64,000 bases of DNA, taken from the NCBI RefSeq assembly GCF_964355755.1, contig NC_092674.1, positions 15,691,001-15,755,000 of the forward strand. Direction: 5' to 3'. The notes under the pieces were generated by a model. The model was not told where the DNA came from. It saw only the letters and a program-made list of their open reading frames with translations, and ran no database searches. The first letter of the stretch is position 1. The number at the start of each line of letters is the position of its first letter. This document shows positions 24,951 to 38,945 of this stretch, piece after piece. Origin of the DNA: Antedon mediterranea. Lineage: Eukaryota; Echinodermata; Crinoidea; Comatulida; Antedonidae. The translations under genes were made by a program, and so were the position numbers.

Positions 24951-25434
24951 ATTTAGGTTATTCGTCGTTCGGATAATAGTCGAATGGTAGCTTTTCAGAT
25001 AATTCAGTTGACTTTAATAGTTGAATGCCGTAGAAATCAAAGGCACACCATTTTATAAATGTCTTTGTCGGTTAGATATTAATGAAAGAACAAGAAAAAC
25101 ACAATAGAAACAATGGCTGCGTTGAGTAACGCGGGCGCAATCGCAACAATAAACAATTTTAAAACAATAGAAACGGTAAAGCAAAGAAAGCAGATGACAC
25201 TTTAATGATTTGTCGGTATGAAATTACAACTTCCAATACTATTAAAAACAACTAGCATTTAAATTTAGTTGATATGAAAATATGTTTGAGAATAGACTAC
25301 AGTTAATGTAAGTTACAGAAGAGTATATTACTATTTACATTATGACACTGTAACTGAATATAAATACCAGAATGACACTTGTACAACGATACCAAGCCAA
25401 TATGTCAGCTAAGAAGGTGGTATGGCGTTTAAGC

Positions 25435-25601
25435 ATACTTACCTGGCACAGGAGCGACTTTGATCAGGAAGGAATGTCCTCCCAAGATGAGGCCTCAGCA
25501 TTGCACACACGGCTGCGGTTGACCCTTGCGATTCCCCCAAACGTGGGGAACTCGGGTGTATAATTTATGGTAGCGGGGGACTGCGTTCGCGCTAACCCCC
25601 A
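25435..25601 (+). ncRNA. U1: U1 snRNA (copy 14)
   Basis: Identical to the reference. Confidence 0.96.
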
Positions 25602-25958
25602 CCCCAATTCGACATTAATATTAGATAAGCCTATGCAGTTCACGATAATCGTTAGTTTAATTAAGAACACTTGATATATAACTATTTATGGTTACATTAT
25701 CTGTTTTGAAACTTTGTTGGTTTGTAACTATTTATTTTCCCTTAACAACTATTGGTATAGCATATTGACAGGCGTTGAACGCTTCATAATTATTTCGAAG
25801 CGTACGAAGAATAATATCAAACTCTAGATTAAACAAAATCAAGTAGTCTATTATAGAACTTAGGTATTTAAATAATTTTATTACTTTCTGTTAAACGATA
25901 ATTATATTTCACTTACAATATGTATTAAATGCTATTTATTTATAGATATTTTATTTAT

Positions 25959-26810
25959 TTACATGTCATATTGTTCTTTTCGAAGAAGTTTGGCGATAGA
26001 AAACCTTTGACATTTTAGACTCAATGATGAAGACGTAGTATGTACAGCGTTTAATTGTTCTGTTTCAGTTTGTAAGCAATGCTGTTTTTCTTCGCCATTT
26101 CTATCGCTGCAATTCAAGTGGTTTATGGATTGGAGATCTAGCTCCATCGGTGCATTGCGTGATATCGTATACAGGTATGCCACCCACTCGTTGTAAGTGT
26201 TGGATGTTACGTGGTACTTCGTTCCATTCACTATAATGATATATGGCAGATAGTATTGCCAACCGTCTGTCAATCGATACCTATAACAAGAAAACAACAT
26301 TATTTATTAATAACGATGATCATGTAAATAAATAATAAGGATAATCAATGGTATTTCTGTTAAAATTACAAATGTAAGGAGCATTACTAGTAAAATGACA
26401 AAAGTACTGTAACCGAATAAGAAATGTAAGTAAGTTGCAGGCAGTGAGTTTTATTTAAGAAAAGGTTATTACAAATAATGTGGTAGAAAGAAGTTTCGTA
26501 TCGATCAGTAAATTACCTCTAAAGGCCAACATTGTTATTGCAATGAATAAGTTGGTTTAATAATGTAAATCACATACCTGTGTCTGTCAACCTTTTCGAT
26601 ATACGGAGATTCACTGAAGATCTGTCGAACACATTCTCTGACATTCCTCATATTATACTTCTCCGGACAAATTTTATCAATAATGTGCAGCACGTTTAGA
26701 GAACCGCTGGTAGTATCTGGACAACGGAGAAGAGCCGCCACAACAAGTTCTTGAAATGAGAGAGGCATCATCAATGTATCGGTGAGATCGGAGAACATCA
26801 TGCAAGACAT
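25959..26810 (-). CDS. Two-exon repeat gene, 184 aa (copy 10)
   Basis: Exons 26578-26810 and 25959-26280; consensus protein. Confidence 0.7.
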
Positions 26811-27294
26811 ATTTAGGTTATTCGTCGTTCGGATAATAGTCGAATGGTAGCTTTTCAGATAATTCAGTTGACTTTAATAGTTGAATGCCGTAGAAATCAA
26901 AGGCACACCATTTTATAAATGTCTTTGTCGGTTAGATATTAATGAAAGAACAAGAAAAACACAATAGAAACAATGGCTGCGTTGAGTAACGCGGGCGCAA
27001 TCGCAACAATAAACAATTTTAAAACAATAGAAACGGTAAAGCAAAGAAAGCAGATGACACTTTAATGATTTGTCGGTATGAAATTACAACTTCCAATACT
27101 ATTAAAAACAACTAGCATTTAAATTTAGTTGATATGAAAATATGTTTGAGAATAGACTACAGTTAATGTAAGTTACAGAAGAGTATATTACTATTTACAT
27201 TATGACACTGTAACTGAATATAAATACCAGAATGACACTTGTACAACGATACCAAGCCAATATGTCAGCTAAGAAGGTGGTATGGCGTTTAAGC

Positions 27295-27461
27295 ATACTT
27301 ACCTGGCACAGGAGCGACTTTGATCAGGAAGGAATGTCCTCCCAAGATGAGGCCTCAGCATTGCACACACGGCTGCGGTTGACCCTTGCGATTCCCCCAA
27401 ACGTGGGGAACTCGGGTGTATAATTTATGGTAGCGGGGGACTGCGTTCGCGCTAACCCCCA
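27295..27461 (+). ncRNA. U1: U1 snRNA (copy 15)
   Basis: RNA identical to the reference; one C-to-T change in the flank at about 27,470, before the 3' box. Confidence 0.96.
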
Positions 27462-27818
27462 CCCCAATTTGACATTAATATTAGATAAGCCTATGCAGTT
27501 CACGATAATCGTTAGTTTAATTAAGAACACTTGATATATAACTATTTATGGTTACATTATCTGTTTTGAAACTTTGTTGGTTTGTAACTATTTATTTTCC
27601 CTTAACAACTATTGGTATAGCATATTGACAGGCGTTGAACGCTTCATAATTATTTCGAAGCGTACGAAGAATAATATCAAACTCTAGATTAAACAAAATC
27701 AAGTAGTCTATTATAGAACTTAGGTATTTAAATAATTTTATTACTTTCTGTTAAACGATAATTATATTTCACTTACAATATGTATTAAATGCTATTTATT
27801 TATAGATATTTTATTTAT

Positions 27819-28670
27819 TTACATGTCATAGTGTTCTTTTCGAAGAAGTTTGGCGATAGAAAACCTTTGACATTTTAGACTCAATGATGAAGACGTAGTA
27901 TGTACAGCGTTTAATTGTTCTGTTTCAGTTTGTAAGCAATGCTGTTTTTCTTCGCCATTTCTATCGCTGCAATTCAAGTGGTTTATGGATTGGAGATCTA
28001 GCTCCATCGGTGCATTGCGTGATATCGTATACAGGTATGCCACCCACTCGTTGTAAGTGTTGGATGTTACGTGGTACTTCGTTCCATTCACTATAATGAT
28101 ATATGGCAGATAGTATTGCCAACCGTCTGTCAATCGATACCTATAACAAGAAAACAACATTATTTATTAATAACGATGATCATGTAAATAAATAATAAGG
28201 ATAATCAATGGTATTTCTGTTAAAATTACAAATGTAAGGAGCATTACTAGTAAAATGACAAAAGTACTGTAACCGAATAAGAAATGTAAGTAAGTTGCAG
28301 GCAGTGAGTTTTATTTAAGAAAAGGTTATTACAAATAATGTGGTAGAAAGAAGTTTCGTATCGATCAGTAAATTACCTCTAAAGGCCAACATTGTTATTG
28401 CAATAAATAAGTTGGTTTAATAATGTAAATCACATACCTGTGTCTGTCAACCTTTTCGATATACGGAGATTCACTGAAGATCTGTCGAACACATTCTCTG
28501 ACATTCCTCATATTATACTTCTCCGGACAAATTTTATCAATAATGTGCAGCACGTTTAGAGAACCGCTGGTAGTATCTGGACAACGGAGAAGAGCCGCCA
28601 CAACAAGTTCTTGAAATGAGAGAGGCATCATCAATGTATCGGTGAGATCGGAGAACATCATGCAAGACAT
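27819..28670 (-). CDS. Two-exon repeat gene, 184 aa, Q-to-H variant (copy 11)
   Basis: Exons 28438-28670 and 27819-28140. C-terminal EHYDM instead of EQYDM. Shares the TCAAATAATT leader base with the block monomers but keeps Cys in KICPEK, suggesting a conversion boundary inside the gene. Confidence 0.68.
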
Positions 28671-29154
28671 ATTTAGGTTATTCGTCGTTCGGATAATAGT
28701 CGAATGGTAGCTTTTCAAATAATTCAGTTGACTTTAATAGTTGAATGCCGTAGAAATCAAAGGCACACCATTTTATAAATGTCTTTGTCGGTTAGATATT
28801 AATGAAAGAACAAGAAAAACACAATAGAAACAATGGCTGCGTTGAGTAACGCGGGCGCAATCGCAACAATAAACAATTTTAAAACAATAGAAACGGTAAA
28901 GCAAAGAAAGCAGATGACACTTTAATGATTTGTCGGTATGAAATTACAACTTCCAATACTATTAAAAACAACTAGCATTTAAATTTAGTTGATATGAAAA
29001 TATGTTTGAGAATAGACTACAGTTAATGTAAGTTACAGAAGAGTATATTACTATTTACATTATGACACTGTAACTGAATATAAATACCAGAATGACACTT
29101 GTACAACGATACCAAGCCAATATGTCAGCTAAGAAGGTGGTATGGCGTTTAAGC

Positions 29155-29321
29155 ATACTTACCTGGCACAGGAGCGACTTTGATCAGGAAGGAATGTCCT
29201 CCCAAGATGAGGCCTCAGCATTGCACACACGGCTGCGGTTGACCCTTGCGATTCCCCCAAACGTGGGGAACTCGGGTGTATAATTTATGGTAGCGGGGGA
29301 CTGCGTTCGCGCTAACCCCCA
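29155..29321 (+). ncRNA. U1: U1 snRNA (copy 16)
   Basis: Identical to the reference. Confidence 0.96.
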
Positions 29322-29678
29322 CCCCAATTCGACATTAATATTAGATAAGCCTATGCAGTTCACGATAATCGTTAGTTTAATTAAGAACACTTGATATATA
29401 ACTATTTATGGTTACATTATCTGTTTTGAAACTTTGTTGGTTTGTAACTATTTATTTTCCCTTAACAACTATTGGTATAGCATATTGACAGGCGTTGAAC
29501 GCTTCATAATTATTTCGAAGCGTACGAAGAATAATATCAAACTCTAGATTAAACAAAATCAAGTAGTCTATTATAGAACTTAGGTATTTAAATAATTTTA
29601 TTACTTTCTGTTAAACGATAATTATATTTCACTTACAATATGTATTAAATGCTATTTATTTATAGATATTTTATTTAT

Positions 29679-30530
29679 TTACATGTCATATTGTTCTTTT
29701 CGAAGAAGTTTGGCGATAGAAAACCTTTGACATTTTAGACTCAATGATGAAGACGTAGTATGTACAGCGTTTAATTGTTCTGTTTCAGTTTGTAAGCAAT
29801 GCTGTTTTTCTTCGCCATTTCTATCGCTGCAATTCAAGTGGTTTATGGATTGGAGATCTAGCTCCATCGGTGCATTGCGTGATATCGTATACAGGTATGC
29901 CACCCACTCGTTGTAAGTGTTGGATGTTACGTGGTACTTCGTTCCATTCACTATAATGATATATGGCAGATAGTATTGCCAACCGTCTGTCAATCGATAC
30001 CTATAACAAGAAAACAACATTATTTATTAATAACGATGATCATGTAAATAAATAATAAGGATAATCAATGGTATTTCTGTTAAAATTACAAATGTAAGGA
30101 GCATTACTAGTAAAATGACAAAAGTACTGTAACCGAATAAGTAATGTAAGTAAGTTGCAGGCAGTGAGTTTTATTTAAGAAAAGGTTATTACAAATAATG
30201 TGGTAGAAAGAAGTTTCGTATCGATCAGTAAATTACCTGTAAAGGCCAACATTGTTATTGCAATGAATAAGTTGGTTTAATAATGTAAATCACATACCTG
30301 TGTCTGTCAACCTTTTCGATATACGGAGATTCACTGAAGATCTGTCGAACACATTCTCTGACATTCCTCATATTATACTTCTCCGGACAAATTTTATCAA
30401 TAATGTGCAGCACGTTTAGAGAACCGCTGGTAGTATCTGGACAACGGAGAAGAGCCGCCACAACAAGTTCTTGAAATGAGAGAGGCATCATCAATGTATC
30501 GGTGAGATCGGAGAACATCATGCAAGACAT
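29679..30530 (-). CDS. Two-exon repeat gene, 184 aa (copy 12)
   Basis: Exons 30298-30530 and 29679-30000; consensus protein. Confidence 0.7.
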
Positions 30531-31014
30531 ATTTAGGTTATTCGTCGTTCGGATAATAGTCGAATGGTAGCTTTTCAGATAATTCAGTTGACTTTAATAG
30601 TTGAATGCCGTAGAAATCAAAGGCACACCATTTTATAAATGTCTTTGTCGGTTAGATATTAATGAAAGAACAAGAAAAACACAATAGAAACAATGGCTGC
30701 GTTGAGTAACGCGGGCGCAATCGCAACAATAAACAATTTTAAAACAATAGAAACGGTAAAGCAAAGAAAGCAGATGACACTTTAATGATTTGTCGGTATG
30801 AAATTACAACTTCCAATACTATTAAAAACAACTAGCATTTAAATTTAGTTGATATGAAAATATGTTTGAGAATAGACTACAGTTAATGTAAGTTACAGAA
30901 GAGTATATTACTATTTACATTATGACACTGTAACTGAATATAAATACCAGAATGACACTTGTACAACGATACCAAGCCAATATGTCAGCTAAGAAGGTGG
31001 TATGGCGTTTAAGC

Positions 31015-31181
31015 ATACTTACCTGGCACAGGAGCGACTTTGATCAGGAAGGAATGTCCTCCCAAGATGAGGCCTCAGCATTGCACACACGGCTGCGGTT
31101 GACCCTTGCGATTCCCCCAAACGTGGGGAACTCGGGTGTATAATTTATGGTAGCGGGGGACTGCGTTCGCGCTAACCCCCA
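31015..31181 (+). ncRNA. U1: U1 snRNA (copy 17)
   Basis: Identical to the reference. Confidence 0.96.
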
Positions 31182-31538
31182 CCCCAATTCGACATTAATA
31201 TTAGATAAGCCTATGCAGTTCACGATAATCGTTAGTTTAATTAAGAACACTTGATATATAACTATTTATGGTTACATTATCTGTTTTGAAACTTTGTTGG
31301 TTTGTAACTATTTATTTTTCCTTAACAACTATTGGTATAGCATATTGACAGGCGTTGAACGCTTCATAATTATTTCGAAGCGTACGAAGAATAATATCAA
31401 ACTCTAGATTAAACAAAATCAAGTAGTCTATTATAGAACTTAGGTATTTAAATAATTTTATTACTTTCTGTTAAACGATAATTATATTTCACTTACAATA
31501 TGTATTAAATGCTATTTATTTATAGATATTTTATTTAT

Positions 31539-32390
31539 TTACATGTCATATTGTTCTTTTCGAAGAAGTTTGGCGATAGAAAACCTTTGACATTTTAGAC
31601 TCAATGATGAAGACGTAGTATGTACAGCGTTTAATTGTTCTGTTTCAGTTTGTAAGCAATGCTGTTTTTCTTCGCCATTTCTATCGCTGCAATTCAAGTG
31701 GTTTATGGATTGGAGATCTAGCTCCATCGGTGCATTGCGTGATATCGTATACAGGTATGCCACCCACTCGTTGTAAGTGTTGGATGTTACGTGGTACTTC
31801 GTTCCATTCACTATAATGATATATGGCAGATAGTATTGCCAACCGTCTGTCAATCGATACCTATAACAAGAAAACAACATTATTTATTAATAACGATGAT
31901 CATGTAAATAAATAATAAGGATAATCAATGGTATTTCTGTTAAAATTACAAATGTAAGGAGCATTACTAGTAAAATGACAAAAGTACTGTAACCGAATAA
32001 GAAATGTAAGTAAGTTGCAGGCAGTGAGTTTTATTTAAGAAAAGGTTATTACAAATAATGTGGTAGAAAGAAGTTTCGTATCGATCAGTAAATTACCTCT
32101 AAAGGCCAACATTGTTATTGCAATGAATAAGTTGGTTTAATAATGTAAATCACATACCTGTGTCTGTCAACCTTTTCGATATACGGAGATTCACTGAAGA
32201 TCTGTCGAACACATTCTCTGACATTCCTCATATTATACTTCTCCGGACAAATTTTATCAATAATGTGCAGCACGTTTAGAGAACCGCTGGTAGTATCTGG
32301 ACAACGGAGAAGAGCCGCCACAACAAGTTCTTGAAATGAGAGAGGCATCATTAATGTATCGGTGAGATCGGAGAACATCATGCAAGACAT
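31539..32390 (-). CDS. Two-exon repeat gene, 184 aa (copy 13)
   Basis: Exons 32158-32390 and 31539-31860; consensus protein with one silent change in exon 1 (near 32,352) and two changes in the 5' leader. Confidence 0.7.
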
Positions 32391-32874
32391 ATTTAGGTTA
32401 TTTGTCGTTCGGATAATAGTCGAATGGTAGCTTTTTAGATAATTCAGTTGACTTTAATAGTTGAATGCCGTAGAAATCAAAGGCACACCATTTTATAAAT
32501 GTCTTTGTCGGTTAGATATTAATGAAAGAACAAGAAAAACACAATAGAAACAATGGCTGCGTTGAGTAACGCGGGCGCAATCGCAACAATAAACAATTTT
32601 AAAACAATAGAAACGGTAAAGCAAAGAAAGCAGATGACACTTTAATGATTTGTCGGTATGAAATTACAACTTCCAATACTATTAAAAACAACTAGCATTT
32701 AAATTTAGTTGATATGAAAATATGTTTGAGAATAGACTACAGTTAATGTAAGTTACAGAAGAGTATATTACTATTTACATTATGACACTGTAACTGAATA
32801 TAAATACCAGAATGACACTTGTACAACGATACCAAGCCAATATGTCAGCTAAGAAGGTGGTATGGCGTTTAAGC

Positions 32875-33041
32875 ATACTTACCTGGCACAGGAGCGACTT
32901 TGACCAGGAAGGAATGTCCTCTCAAGATGAGGCCTCAGCATTGCACACACGGCTGCGGTTGACCCTTGCGATTCCCCCAAACGTGGGGAACTCGGGTGTA
33001 TAATTTATGGTAGCGGGGGACTGCGTTCGCGCTAACCCCCA
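32875..33041 (+). ncRNA. U1: U1 snRNA variant U30C, C48U (copy 18)
   Basis: U30C alters the U1-70K loop from GAUCA to GACCA; C48U as in other copies. Confidence 0.93.
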
Positions 33042-33398
33042 CCCCAATTCGACATTAATATTAGATAAGCCTATGCAGTTCACGATAATCGTTAGTTTAA
33101 TTAAGAACACTTGATATATAACTATTTATGGTTACATTATCTGTTTTGAAACTTTGTTGGTTTGTAACTATTTATTTTCCCTTAACAACTATTGGTATAG
33201 CATATTGACAGGCGTTGAACGCTTCATAATTATTTCGAAGCGTACGAAGAATAATATCAAACTCTAGATTAAACAAAATCAAGTAGTCTATTATAGAACT
33301 TAGGTATTTAAATAATTTTATTACTTTCTGTTAAACGATAATTATATTTCACTTACAATATGTATTAAATGCTATTTATTTATAGATACTTTATTTAT

Positions 33399-33720
33399 TT
33401 ACATGTCATATTGTTCTTTTCGAAGAAGTTTGGCGATAGAAAACCTTTGACATTTTAGACTCAATGATGAAGACGTAGTATGTACAGCGTTTAATTGTTC
33501 TGTTTCAGTTTGTAAGCAATGCTGTTTTTCTTCGCCATTTCTATCGCTGCAATTCAAGTGGTTTATGGATTGGAGATCTAGCTCCATCGGTGCATTGCGT
33601 GATATCGTATACAGGTATGCCACCCACTCGTTGTAAGTGTTGGATGTTACGTGGTACTTCGTTCCATTCACTATAATGATATATGGCAGATAGTATTGCC
33701 AACCGTCTGTCAATCGATAC
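33399..33720 (-). pseudogene. Orphan exon 2 of the repeat gene
   Basis: Exon 2 and its acceptor are intact, but an 882-bp deletion with its junction at about 33,990 has removed exon 1, the promoter and the shared upstream region. No transcript of the normal kind can start here. Confidence 0.85.
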
Positions 33721-33990
33721 CTATAACAAGAAAACAACATTATTTATTAATAACGATGATCATGTAAATAAATAATAAGGATAATCAATGGTATTTCTGT
33801 TAAAATTACAAATGTAAGGAGCATTACTAGTAAAATGACAAAAGTACTGTAACCGAATAAGAAATGTAAGTAAGTTGCAGGCAGTGAGTTTTATTTAAGA
33901 AAAGGTTATTACAAATAATGTGGTAGAAAGAAGTTTCGTATCGATCAGTAAATTACCTCTAAAGGACAACATTGTTATTGCAATGAATAA

Positions 33991-34019
33991 GCGGGGGACT
34001 GCGTTCGCGCTAACCCCCA
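33991..34019 (+). pseudogene. U1: U1 snRNA remnant (stem-loop 4 only)
   Basis: Only U1 nt 139-167 remain, joined directly to the intron of the neighbouring - strand gene. The two parents share AG at the joint (AATAAG and GGTAGC), so end joining with microhomology or slippage is likely. The monomer is 978 bp long. Confidence 0.92.
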
Positions 34020-34376
34020 CCCCAATTCGACATTAATATTAGATAAGCCTATGCAGTTCACGATAATCGTTAGTTTAATTAAGAACACTTGATATATAAC
34101 TATTTATGGTTACATTATCTGTTTTGAAACTTTGTTGGTTTGTAACTATTTATTTTCCCTTAACAACTATTGGTATAGCATATTGACAGGCGTTGAACGC
34201 TTCATAATTATTTCGAAGCGTACGAAGAATAATATCAAACTCTAGATTAAACAAAATCAAGTAGTCTATTATAGAACTTAGGTATTTAAATAATTTTATT
34301 ACTTTCTGTTAAACGATAATTATATTTCACTTACAATATGTATTAAATGCTATTTATTTATAGATACTTTATTTAT

Positions 34377-35228
34377 TTACATGTCATATTGTTCTTTTCG
34401 AAGAAGTTTGGCGATAGAAAACCTTTGACATTTTAGACTCAATGATGAAGACGTAGTATGTACAGCGTTTAATTGTTCTGTTTCAGTTTGTAAGCAATGC
34501 TGTTTTTCTTCGCCATTTCTATCGCTGCAATTCAAGTGGTTTATGGATTGGAGATCTAGCTCCATCGGTGCATTGCGTGATATCGTATACAGGTATGCCA
34601 CCCACTCGTTGTAAGTGTTGGATGTTACGTGGTACTTCGTTCCATTCACTATAATGATATATGGCAGATAGTATTGCCAACCGTCTGTCAATCGATACCT
34701 ATAACAAGAAAACAACATTATTTATTAATAACGATGATCATGTAAATAAATAATAAGGATAATCAATGGTATTTCTGTTAAAATTACAAATGTAAGGAGC
34801 ATTACTAGTAAAATGACAAAAGTACTGTAACCGAATAAGAAATGTAAGTAAGTTGCAGGCAGTGAGTTTTATTTAAGAAAAGGTTATTACAAATAATGTG
34901 GTAGAAAGAAGTTTCGTATCGATCAGTAAATTACCTCTAAAGGCCAACATTGTTATTGCAATGAATAAGTTGGTTTAATAATGTAAATCACATACCTGTG
35001 TCTGTCAACCTTTTCGATATACGGAGATTCACTGAAGATCTGTCGAACACATTCTCTGACATTCCTCATATTATACTTCTCCGGACAAATTTTATCAATA
35101 ATGTGCAGCACGTTTAGAGAACCGCTGGTAGTATCTGGACAACGGAGAAGAGCCGCCACAACAAGTTCTTGAAATGAGAGAGGCATCATCAATGTATCGG
35201 TGAGATCGGAGAACATCATGCAAGACAT
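34377..35228 (-). CDS. Two-exon repeat gene, 184 aa (copy 14)
   Basis: Exons 34996-35228 and 34377-34698; consensus protein. Has GATACTTT instead of GATATTTT past the stop, shared with the copies at 33,399 and 36,237. Confidence 0.7.
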
Positions 35229-35712
35229 ATTTAGGTTATTCGTCGTTCGGATAATAGTCGAATGGTAGCTTTTCAGATAATTCAGTTGACTTTAATAGTT
35301 GAATGCCGTAGAAATCAAAGGCACACCATTTTATAAATGTCTTTGTCGGTTAGATATTAATGAAAGAACAAGAAAAACACAATAGAAACAATGGCTGCGT
35401 TGAGTAACGCGGGCGCAATCGCAACAATAAACAATTTTAAAACAATAGAAACGGTAAAGCAAAGAAAGCAGATGACACTTTAATGATTTGTCGGTATGAA
35501 ATTACAACTTCCAATACTATTAAAAACAACTAGCATTTAAATTTAGTTGATATGAAAATATGTTTGAGAATAGACTACAGTTAATGTAAGTTACAGAAGA
35601 GTATATTACTATTTACATTATGACACTGTAACTGAATATAAATACCAGAATGACACTTGTACAACGATACCAAGCCAATATGTCAGCTAAGAAGGTGGTA
35701 TGGCGTTTAAGC

Positions 35713-35879
35713 ATACTTACCTGGCACAGGAGCGACTTTGATCAGGAAGGAATGTCCTCCCAAGATGAGGCCTCAGCATTGCACACACGGCTGCGGTTGA
35801 CCCTTGCGATTCCCCCAAACGTGGGGAACTCGGGTGTATAATTTATGGTAGCGGGGGACTGCGTTCGCGCTAACCCCCA
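35713..35879 (+). ncRNA. U1: U1 snRNA (copy 19)
   Basis: Identical to the reference. Confidence 0.96.
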
Positions 35880-36236
35880 CCCCAATTCGACATTAATATT
35901 AGATAAGCCTATGCAGTTCACGATAATCGTTAGTTTAATTAAGAACACTTGATATATAACTATTTATGGTTACATTATCTGTTTTGAAACTTTGTTGGTT
36001 TGTAACTATTTATTTTCCCTTAACAACTATTGGTATAGCATATTGACAGGCGTTGAACGCTTCATAATTATTTCGAAGCGTACGAAGAATAATATCAAAC
36101 TCTAGATTAAACAAAATCAAGTAGTCTATTATAGAACTTAGGTATTTAAATAATTTTATTACTTTCTGTTAAACGATAATTATATTTCACTTACAATATG
36201 TATTAAATGCTATTTATTTATAGATACTTTATTTAT

Positions 36237-37088
36237 TTACATGTCATATTGTTCTTTTCGAAGAAGTTTGGCGATAGAAAACCTTTGACATTTTAGACTC
36301 AATGATGAAGACGTAGTATGTACAGCGTTTAATTGTTCTGTTTCAGTTTGTAAGCAATGCTGTTTTTCTTCGCCATTTCTATCGCTGCAATTCAAGTGGT
36401 TTATGGATTGGAGATCTAGCTCCATCGGTGCATTGCGTGATATCGTATACAGGTATGCCACCCACTCGTTGTAAGTGTTGGATGTTACGTGGTACTTCGT
36501 TCCATTCACTATAATGATATATGGCAGATAGTATTGCCAACCGTCTGTCAATCGATACCTATAACAAGAAAACAACATTATTTATTAATAACGATGATCA
36601 TGTAAATAAATAATAAGGATAATCAATGGTATTTCTGTTAAAATTACAAATGTAAGGAGCATTACTAGTAAAATGACAAAAGTACTGTAACCGAATAAGA
36701 AATGTAAGTAAGTTGCAGGCAGTGAGTTTTATTTAAGAAAAGGTTATTACAAATAATGTGGTAGAAAGAAGTTTCGTATCGATCAGTAAATTACCTCTAA
36801 AGGCCAACATTGTTATTGCAATGAATAAGTTGGTTTAATAATGTAAATCACATACCTGTGTCTGTCAACCTTTTCGATATACGGAGATTCACTGAAGATC
36901 TGTCGAACACATTCTCTGACATTCCTCATATTATACTTCTCCGGACAAATTTTATCAATAATGTGCAGCACGTTTAGAGAACCGCTGGTAGTATCTGGAC
37001 AACGGAGAAGAGCCGCCACAACAAGTTCTTGAAATGAGAGAGGCATCATCAATGTATCGGTGAGATCGGAGAACATCATGCAAGACAT
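36237..37088 (-). CDS. Two-exon repeat gene, 184 aa (copy 15)
   Basis: Exons 36856-37088 and 36237-36558; consensus protein. Confidence 0.7.
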
Positions 37089-37572
37089 ATTTAGGTTATT
37101 CGTCGTTCGGATAATAGTCGAATGGTAGCTTTTCAGATAATTCAGTTGACTTTAATAGTTGAATGCCGTAGAAATCAAAGGCACACCATTTTATAAATGT
37201 CTTTGTCGGTTAGATATTAATGAAAGAACAAGAAAAACACAATAGAAACAATGGCTGCGTTGAGTAACGCGGGCGCAATCGCAACAATAAACAATTTTAA
37301 AACAATAGAAACGGTAAAGCAAAGAAAGCAGATGACACTTTAATGATTTGTCGGTATGAAATTACAACTTCCAATACTATTAAAAACAACTAGCATTTAA
37401 ATTTAGTTGATATGAAAATATGTTTGAGAATAGACTACAGTTAATGTAAGTTACAGAAGAGTATATTACTATTTACATTATGACACTGTAACTGAATATA
37501 AATACCAGAATGACACTTGTACAACGATACCAAGCCAATATGTCAGCTAAGAAGGTGGTATGGCGTTTAAGC

Positions 37573-37739
37573 ATACTTACCTGGCACAGGAGCGACTTTG
37601 ATCAGGAAGGAATGTCCTCCCAAGATGAGGCCTCAGCATTGCACACACGGCTGCGGTTGACCCTTGCGATTCCCCCAAACGTGGGGAACTCGGGTGTATA
37701 ATTTATGGTAGCGGGGGACTGCGTTCGCGCTAACCCCCA
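37573..37739 (+). ncRNA. U1: U1 snRNA (copy 20)
   Basis: Identical to the reference. Confidence 0.96.
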
Positions 37740-38096
37740 CCCCAATTCGACATTAATATTAGATAAGCCTATGCAGTTCACGATAATCGTTAGTTTAATT
37801 AAGAACACTTGATATATAACTATTTATGGTTAAATTATCTGTTTTGAAACTTTGTTGGTTTGTAACTATTTATTTTCCCTTAACAACTATTGGTATAGCA
37901 TATTGACAGGCGTTGAACGCTTCATAATTATTTCGAAGCGTACGAAGAATAATATCAAACTCTAGATTAAACAAAATCAAGTAGTCTATTATAGAACTTA
38001 GGTATTTAAATAATTTTATTACTTTCTGTTAAACGATAATTATATTTCACTTACAATATGTATTAAATGCTATTTATTTATAGATATTTTATTTAT

Positions 38097-38945
38097 TTAC
38101 ATGTCATATTGTTCTTTTCGAAGAAGTTTGGCGATAGAAAACCTTTGACATTTTAGACTCAATGATGAAGACGTAGTATGTACAGCGTTTAATTGTTCTG
38201 TTTCAGTTTGTAAGCAATGCTGTTTTTCTTCGCCATTTCTATCGCTGCAATTCAAGTGGTTTATGGATTGGAGATCTAGCTCCATCGGTGCATTGCGTGA
38301 TATCGTATACAGGTATGCCACCCACTCGTTGTAAGTGTTGGATGTTACGTGGTACTTCGTTCCATTCACTATAATGATATATGGCAGATAGTATTGCCAA
38401 CCGTCTGTCAATCGATACCTATAACAAGAAAACAACATTATTTATTAATAACGATGATCATGTAAATAAATAATGATAATCAATGGTATTTCTGTTAAAA
38501 TTACAAATGTAAGGAGCATTACTAGTAAAATGACAAAAGTACTGTAACCGAATAAGAAATGTAAGTAAGTTGCAGGCAGTGAGTTTTATTTAAGAAAAGG
38601 TTATTACAAATAATGTGGTAGAAAGAAGTTTCGTATCGATCAGTAAATTACCTCTAAAGGCCAACATTGTTATTGCAATGAATAAGTTGGTTTAATAATG
38701 TAAATCACATACCTGTGTCTGTCAACCTTTTCGATATACGGAGATTCACTGAAGATCTGTCGAACACATTCTCTGACATTCCTCATATTATACTTCTCCG
38801 GACAAATTTTATCAATAATGTGCAGCACGTTTAGAGAACCGCTGGTAGTATCTGGACAACGGAGAAGAGCCGCCACAACAAGTTCTTGAAATGAGAGAGG
38901 CATCATCAATGTATCGGTGAGATCGGAGAACATCATGCAAGACAT
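38097..38945 (-). CDS. Two-exon repeat gene, 184 aa (copy 16)
   Basis: Exons 38713-38945 and 38097-38418; consensus protein. The intron is 3 bp shorter (loss near 38,474), giving the 1,857-bp monomer. Confidence 0.7.

Larger units (their letters stand above)
19955..25371. repeat. Higher-order block, second copy (three monomers)
   Basis: Second copy of the block at 12,678-18,094, with the same deletion and the same marker substitutions in the same order. The change giving EQNDM at 13,273 is missing here, so it arose after the duplication. Confidence 0.8.
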
